Below, in pieces: positions 59,827 to 64,000 of a stretch of 64,000 bases of DNA. A program made the translations under genes and the position numbers. The stretch is from Methanomassiliicoccales archaeon PtaU1.Bin124 (GTDB lineage: Archaea > Thermoplasmatota > Thermoplasmata > Methanomassiliicoccales > UBA472), in NCBI GenBank assembly GCA_002067865.1, contig MVRC01000016.1, positions 110,727 through 174,726 on the forward strand. Reading direction: 5' to 3'. Under the pieces are notes generated by a model that was given only the letters and a program-made list of their open reading frames with translations, was not told the origin of the DNA and made no database searches. How positions within the stretch are numbered: the stretch's first letter is position 1; the number at the start of each line of letters is the position of its first letter.

Positions 59827-60978
59827 TCAGCGGTCCAGCACGATATTGACGATCTGACGGAACTCGTTGTCGCTGACCCTTCCCTTCTTCTCGCCCAGGG
59901 ATTTGACCTCGGCGAGGATCTGGTTCAGCTGCTCTTCGGTCACCTTGAGCTTCAGCTCTTCCACCCGCTTGCGCACATATGTGATGCCAGTGTGCTTGCC
60001 CATGAGGATGTGCCGCTTGTTCCCCACCATCTCCGGGGAGATGCTCTCGTACGTCAGGGGGCATTCCAATATCGCTGCGACATGGATGCCTGACTCGTGG
60101 GCGAACACGTTCGGCCCCACCAGGGGCTGATTCCTTGGTCTGGGCAGGCGGGAGTACTCTGCCACCAGGTCGCATACCTCGGTCAACCTGGAGCAATCGA
60201 TGCCCAGGTCGCACCCGTAGACGAACTTCATGGTGGCGGCGAACTGTTCCAGCGGGAGGTTGCCAGCCCTCTCCCCGATGCCGTTCACGGTGGTCGTGAC
60301 CGCCTTCGCCCCGGCCTTCACGCCCGCGATGGCATTGGCCATGGCCAGGCCGTAATCGTTGTGGAGGTGCAACGACAACGGCGTGCTGACGGTTTTAACG
60401 GCCTCGGTCACTATGGCCTCGATCGCCTCGGGCGAGGCGCATCCCACGGTGTCGGTCACCCCGATCCGGGCGGCCTTGCACTCCTCCGCCTTCCGGTACA
60501 CCTGCATGAGGAAGTCCATGTCCGTCCTGGTGCAGTCCTCGGCGCTGAGGCTGGCCACCACGCCCCTCTCATGGCAATAGTCCAGGCCTTCCTGCACCTT
60601 CTCCAGGATGAACTCCCTGGGCTTCTTGAACTTGTAGCGCAGATGGATGTCCGAGGTGGCGATGAACAGCAGCACCACGTCCACTCCGGCATCCACGCAG
60701 AAATCGATGTCCCCCCGGGTGATGCGGGAAAGGCTGAGGATATCGGCCTTCAGGCCCATGTGGCAGATCTCCTTCACCGTCTGGAACTCGGTCTCCGAGA
60801 CCGCACAGAATCCCGCTTCGATCTGATGCACCCCGATGGAGTCCAGCTTCTCCGCGATCTCCAGTTTCTGCTCGGGCGAGAACGACATGCCCGGGGTCTG
60901 TTCCCCGTCGCGGAGGGTAGAATCATAGACGATGACGTCCTTCAGGTCCAGGTGCGGGTTGAAGGGGCTCAAGGCCAT
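59827..60978 (-). CDS. Homocitrate synthase / isopropylmalate synthase family (AksA-like)
   Basis: 383 residues from ATG 60978. DSTLRDGEQTPGMSFS (metal and substrate site), AGFCAVSETEF, LHLHNDYGLAMANAIAGVKAG, TVNGIGERAGN and FAHESGIHV mark the acyl-CoA:2-oxoacid condensing enzymes. Length and the lack of a LeuA allosteric C-terminal domain favour the AksA/NifV/homocitrate group; AksA begins the chain extension of 2-oxoglutarate for coenzyme B in methanogens. Lysine or citramalate roles are alternatives. No pathway partners adjoin it. Confidence 0.8.
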   Translation of the reverse strand: MALSPFNPHLDLKDVIVYDSTLRDGEQTPGMSFSPEQKLEIAEKLDSIGVHQIEAGFCAVSETEFQTVKEICHMGLKADILSLSRITRGDIDFCVDAGVDVVLLFIATSDIHLRYKFKKPREFILEKVQEGLDYCHERGVVASLSAEDCTRTDMDFLMQVYRKAEECKAARIGVTDTVGCASPEAIEAIVTEAVKTVSTPLSLHLHNDYGLAMANAIAGVKAGAKAVTTTVNGIGERAGNLPLEQFAATMKFVYGCDLGIDCSRLTEVCDLVAEYSRLPRPRNQPLVGPNVFAHESGIHVAAILECPLTYESISPEMVGNKRHILMGKHTGITYVRKRVEELKLKVTEEQLNQILAEVKSLGEKKGRVSDNEFRQIVNIVLDR

Positions 60979-61070
60979 CTGCTGCATGCTTACTGGTTAA
61001 CCATGAAGGAATATTAAGCCTGCCGAACGAAGGTTCTTAAAACAACGCCAACCATCCACTCCCGATCGGC

Positions 61071-61499
61071 ATGGCCAACTTCATCAAGGTGCAGCACGGC
61101 AGCATGGAGCTGAACATCCCGACAAAGCTTTTCGAGCCTGGGACGAACCGCATCAGAAAGGACGAGGCGGACAGATTGAGGGCGGGGCTGAGGGCCAAGT
61201 ATCCCTGGCTGACCGACAACGCGGTCGACGTAATCCTGCGAAATTCCCAGGAGGAGATGGCCCGCCTCATGGACGCCAAGAGGACCGTGGCGGAGAGGGC
61301 AAGGGAGATGCTGCGCTCCGGGCGCATGGAACAGGCGCTGGCGTTTCTCGAGGCTCATCTGGACGTCTTTCCCGACGATGCCGATGCATGGTATGTCAGG
61401 GGAGAGGCGCTGATGCGCTCAGGAAGGGCGAAGGAGGGCTTCGCGGCGATGCATCATGCCCGCTCCCTGTCGGAGAAGAAGAGACCTGGGAGATCATGA
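61071..61499 (+). CDS. TPR-containing small protein
   Basis: 142 residues. The N-terminal 60 residues are charged without a known motif; residues about 80-140 hold two tetratricopeptide-like helices (EMLRSGRMEQALAFLEAHLDVFPDDADAWYVRGEALMRSGRAKEGFAAMHHA), so protein binding is likely. It is monocistronic, convergent and overlapping by 6 bp with the next gene. Function unknown. Confidence 0.65.
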   Translation: MANFIKVQHGSMELNIPTKLFEPGTNRIRKDEADRLRAGLRAKYPWLTDNAVDVILRNSQEEMARLMDAKRTVAERAREMLRSGRMEQALAFLEAHLDVFPDDADAWYVRGEALMRSGRAKEGFAAMHHARSLSEKKRPGRS

Positions 61500-62336
61500 G
61501 AACAATGCCTTGATGGCACCGGCCACTTCCATGGTCGTGGCCCCCCACGGCACGGAGGCGACGTTGCCGTTGACCTCGTGTCCTTCCTTCACCTTGCAGC
61601 ACTTGATGATCGTCTTGGTGCCATCATCCTTCACGATGTTGCGGGGACAGATGTCGATGTTCTCCTCCGCCTCTTTTCCATAGATCGATCCGAAGATGCG
61701 GCGGGAAAGGTCGCAGCCGATCAAGGTGACATCATCTGGAATATCTGGCGTCTCGTCCAGATAGAGGACGTTCTTGTAGGACCTGAGGCCCGACGCCCTG
61801 CAGGGGAACATGACGGTTCCGGTGCGCACCGCTCTCTCCTTCTCGTTGAGGTCGATGTCGACGACCTCAAGCACGAGGGGAAGCTCCACCAGACCGCATG
61901 AGAGGGCGCGCTCCACCAGCACCGACAGCTTGGAGGGCGAGGGCGGCACCACGTCGAAGACCCTGAGGTGGAGGATCGTCTCTGGCTTCAGGAACGATAC
62001 ATGGTTGAACATGCCAGATACCACCACCGTCTTTCCTGGATACCTGGAGGCCATCGTGGCCAGGGCGGACAGGTTCAGGACGTCGACGCTCTCATCGCGT
62101 ATGAAGACCGTGTTGCCTGGCATGGATATGATGTCCACGCTCGATATCGGTCTGAACAGATCCTTGCCAGGCTGCTTGTGGACCCGGATGACGGCGGTCT
62201 CGTTGTCGCCGCGCAGGATCATGAAATCGGTCCGGGTGTAGGCCTTCTTACCCGCGATGGAGGCATTGATGTTGTCCTCGGTGAGGGGAAAGTCGACCTC
62301 GCGCAGTGATACGTCCTTGCAGTGGTCCGGCATCAT
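61494..62336 (-). CDS. Conserved-looking protein of unknown function
   Basis: 280 residues, no signal peptide or membrane helix. It is beta-rich with segments such as DFMILRGDNETAVIRVHKQ, NTVFIRDESVDVLNLSALATMASRYPGKTVVVSGMFNHVSF and LRVFDVVPPSPSKL, and one CC pair (KCCKV). I recognise no domain. The frame is long, uses backbone codons and is bounded by a clear AT-rich promoter region on its 5' side, so it is a real gene. Confidence 0.6.
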   Translation of the reverse strand: MMPDHCKDVSLREVDFPLTEDNINASIAGKKAYTRTDFMILRGDNETAVIRVHKQPGKDLFRPISSVDIISMPGNTVFIRDESVDVLNLSALATMASRYPGKTVVVSGMFNHVSFLKPETILHLRVFDVVPPSPSKLSVLVERALSCGLVELPLVLEVVDIDLNEKERAVRTGTVMFPCRASGLRSYKNVLYLDETPDIPDDVTLIGCDLSRRIFGSIYGKEAEENIDICPRNIVKDDGTKTIIKCCKVKEGHEVNGNVASVPWGATTMEVAGAIKALFS

Positions 62337-62400
62337 CGACGTCTCGATGCACCACTGCCGATATTACCGTTGCGCCCGGACATCGATTCGGATTAATATA

Positions 62401-62425
62401 TGATAAATAATTAATTATTTTATCA
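62401..62425. repeat. AT-rich near-palindrome
   Basis: TGATAAATAATTA pairs with TAATTATTTTATCA-type sequence, imperfect by one inserted T, in the 285-bp gap between divergent genes (61494-62336 minus and 62622 plus). A TATA-like taatatatg lies beside it. It could be a regulatory site for the minus-strand gene. Confidence 0.3.
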
Positions 62426-62498
62426 GATAATCATTGGGTGCCAGTCATTTTTTCGTTATCATTACTGATTAGAGTAATTGATAATCTGCCGGGCCTCT

Positions 62499-62507
62499 TT
62501 TAAATAC
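62499..62507 (+). promoter_or_regulatory. TATA box of the papain-like protease gene
   Basis: tttaaatac, centred about 26 nt before the base that opens the leader stem at 62529, fits an archaeal TATA element for a transcript with a leader of about 93 nt. Confidence 0.55.
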
Positions 62508-62528
62508 GCTCGAGGGCTGATTTTTCTT

Positions 62529-62621
62529 AGTCCTCGGAGGCGGGTCGCTTCCAAGAGGGTGCACCGCCGCGTCTTCCGCGGCGAATCGAGTCAGAAGGGT
62601 AATCATTAGCGAGGGCTTTCG
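62529..62621 (+). ncRNA. Structured 5' leader, riboswitch-like
   Basis: Bases 62529-62536 (AGTCCTCG) pair with 62610-62617 (CGAGGGCT), closing the whole leader with an 8-bp stem (one T-G pair) that ends 4 nt before ATG 62622. Inside, CGCCGCG-TCTTC-CGCGGCG forms a strong hairpin, and GGCGG at about 62538-62542 competes for the same CCGCC. No family that I know matches. Long leaders are uncommon among the genes here, so cis-regulation is a fair inference. Confidence 0.5.
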
Positions 62622-64000
62622 ATGAAACGGTTTGTGTCAGCTTTAGCTCTCATGCTCGTAATGAGCATGATAGGGTCTTGCGTCCCCATGGCGTTCAGCC
62701 ATGAGGAACAGATTGGCAGCGTCGAGGCCGCCTCCCCCAACGGGACGCTGAGCTTCGATGGAACATACTACACCTACAATGTCGGCGGGGTCTCTACCAC
62801 CTACCGCACCATCAGCGACGCCGACATCAGCATGCTCCGTTCGGAAATGGGCACTGCTGTGACAGGGCAGGACTATAACCTCATGGTAGGGAACAGCGGC
62901 ACTGGCCTCGCCCCTCCTTCCGATGAGCAGTGGAGCTCCCTCAAGACCACGGGATACATGGTGGAATCCATTGCCCTGGCATCGACCTACGCGTCATCGC
63001 TGGACCTATCCACCTCTCCCTATTTCCCCGCCGTGGGCGATCAGAAGTCCCAGGGCTCCTGCGCCGCATGGGCCATGACCTATTATGCCTATGGTTACGA
63101 GGAAGCAGTGGACAACGGATGGACCCAGGCCTCTTCCGGTCTGGCCAGCCAGCTCCTCAGCCCCTCTTTCACCTACAACCGCATCAGCGACTACAACGCC
63201 GGTTCTTCCATCTCTGGCAACGGCTATGTTATCCGCGATTTCGGCGTGGCCACCCTGGCCACCATGCCCTACATCGCGGCCGACTTCCTCAGCTGGGGAA
63301 GCGACGTCGCTCAGAGAGAGGCCGCACAGCACCGCGCCTCCAGTGTGATGCTGATCGGTGACCGCAGTGTGGACAGCGTCAAGGCCGCCCTCACCTCGGG
63401 AAAGCCGGTCTGCATCGGCATCGATGCTCTCCAGTATACCAACGCGTTCAAGGACAACACCGGTGGCCCATACATCGTCACCGGGCTCGAATACACCGAG
63501 ACCACCCCCAACCATGCCCAGTGCATAGTCGGTTGGGATGACTCCTTCACCGAGGATGGAGAGGTCGGGGCCTTCAAGATCGTCAATTCCTGGGGTACCG
63601 GGTTCGGGGTCGGAGGCTACTATTGGGTGACATACGCCGCATTCGCGGAGATGGCCAACCAAATGATGCCAGTATACATCACCGACCTGGCCGATTTCGC
63701 TCCCACCGCCGGGGTCGTCGTCGAATTCGACAAGGCCTGGGGCCGTGACAGCACCATCACCGTCGTGCTGAAGAACGATGTCACTGGCGCAGTGGTGAAG
63801 ACCAAGAGGTACACCTACCGAACGACCTATTACGGAGGTTCGGTCCCCTCGCTTCCTGGCCTGCTCTACCTGGACATATCCGACCTGGCCACATACGCCG
63901 ACAGCACCAACTGCCGCTATACGCTGACCTTTACCGGCGGAGCGAACATCGGTTCGGTCGCTGCATACCGCATAGAACGGTATGATGGCGGTTACGCCCC
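62622..64000 (+). CDS. Secreted papain-family (C1) cysteine protease, 3' end cut by window
   Basis: At least 459 residues; the frame is open at base 64000. A signal peptide (MKRFVSALALMLVMSMIGSC) with a possible lipobox-like Cys opens the protein. A propeptide-like part follows to about residue 130. The catalytic Cys is in GDQKSQGSCAAWAMTYYAYG, the His in PNHAQCIVGWDDS and the Asn in FKIVNSWGTGFGVGGYYWVTY, all in the papain order. A beta-rich domain comes after about residue 360. It would digest protein outside the cell. Expression is probably governed by the structured leader. Confidence 0.88.
   Translation, partial: MKRFVSALALMLVMSMIGSCVPMAFSHEEQIGSVEAASPNGTLSFDGTYYTYNVGGVSTTYRTISDADISMLRSEMGTAVTGQDYNLMVGNSGTGLAPPSDEQWSSLKTTGYMVESIALASTYASSLDLSTSPYFPAVGDQKSQGSCAAWAMTYYAYGYEEAVDNGWTQASSGLASQLLSPSFTYNRISDYNAGSSISGNGYVIRDFGVATLATMPYIAADFLSWGSDVAQREAAQHRASSVMLIGDRSVDSVKAALTSGKPVCIGIDALQYTNAFKDNTGGPYIVTGLEYTETTPNHAQCIVGWDDSFTEDGEVGAFKIVNSWGTGFGVGGYYWVTYAAFAEMANQMMPVYITDLADFAPTAGVVVEFDKAWGRDSTITVVLKNDVTGAVVKTKRYTYRTTYYGGSVPSLPGLLYLDISDLATYADSTNCRYTLTFTGGANIGSVAAYRIERYDGGYA

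Noticed and set aside
1..64000. CRISPR arrays, insertion sequences and rRNA genes
   Set aside because: No regularly spaced repeats, transposase-like protein or rRNA signature was seen on either strand.
1..64000. Pyrrolysine read-through at TAG codons, given a possible methanogen host
   Set aside because: Real genes ending in TAG (for example nth and the rhodanese gene) stop at family-typical lengths; no methylamine methyltransferase is in the window.

Overview
The window reads as a chromosomal segment of an archaeon, most likely of class Thermoplasmata (Methanomassiliicoccales or an uncultured relative; the order cannot be fixed because no rRNA is present). Signs of Archaea: a geranylgeranyl-reductase-type flavoprotein, an EF-1A-like translation factor with no P-loop, HypA/HypD and a group 3 [NiFe] hydrogenase, alpha2 GlyRS, archaeal TATA boxes 25-30 nt ahead of start codons, many near-leaderless genes, and pilin-like proteins with the N-terminal EGLPL/EGMPL motif. 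An AksA/homocitrate-synthase-like enzyme would suit a methanogen; a secreted papain-type protease and an amino acid permease would suit a peptide user. No gene here decides between them. The backbone is GC-rich, so long antisense open frames abound and were discarded.

Layout. 1-4.1 kb: asparagine-synthase tail, folC, nth, a small zinc-ribbon protein, hypA-hypD. 4.2-6.5 kb: two tandem CorA-like channels lacking the GMN motif. 6.5-9.7 kb: two ferritin-like proteins and a NatAB-type ABC exporter. 9.7-16.2 kb: DEAD-box helicase, two-domain PPK2, EF-1A-like factor, QueG-like Fe-S protein, flavoprotein reductase, rhodanese. 16.3-25.9 kb: methyltransferase, a secreted beta-propeller fused to an S2P-like membrane domain, a small ferritin-like protein, two Usp proteins, a solitary contractile tail sheath protein, an APC permease, nitroreductase, GYD protein and a second PPK2. 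25.9-28.3 kb: a strikingly AT-rich restriction island (AbrB-like regulator, BglII-family nuclease, SRA-like/HNH nuclease, zinc-ribbon PD-(D/E)XK nuclease) lying at the 3' side of tRNA-Gly(GCC). 28.4-35.9 kb: sensor kinase, membrane protein, valS with a degenerate KMSKS loop, a flavodoxin-TetR operon with twin operators, and a McrA-head-like small protein. 35.9-42.9 kb: Usp-CBS-glyS-CBS operon, amidohydrolase, antiporter-Usp pair.

42.9-50.9 kb is the metabolic centrepiece: a ferredoxin, a thioredoxin-reductase-like flavoprotein lacking its CxxC, a repeat-rich control region, then one operon coding for a duplicated ferredoxin-MvhD protein, NfnA-like and NfnB-like flavoproteins, the small and large subunits of a group 3 [NiFe] hydrogenase, and its maturation protease. 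The HypA/HypD proteins at the left end could serve this enzyme. The gene content suggests H2 chemistry coupled to NAD(P)H and possibly to ferredoxin by flavin bifurcation.

51-62.3 kb: Fe-S flavoprotein, ThpR, biotin carboxylase, a three-gene pilin-like operon, divergent SufS- and NifS-type cysteine desulfurases, PyrD-PyrK, homocitrate-synthase-like enzyme, TPR protein and an unrecognised protein. 62.5-64 kb: a papain-family secreted protease, cut by the window end, behind a 93-nt leader closed by a long-range stem. No CRISPR array, rRNA, insertion sequence or integrase was seen.
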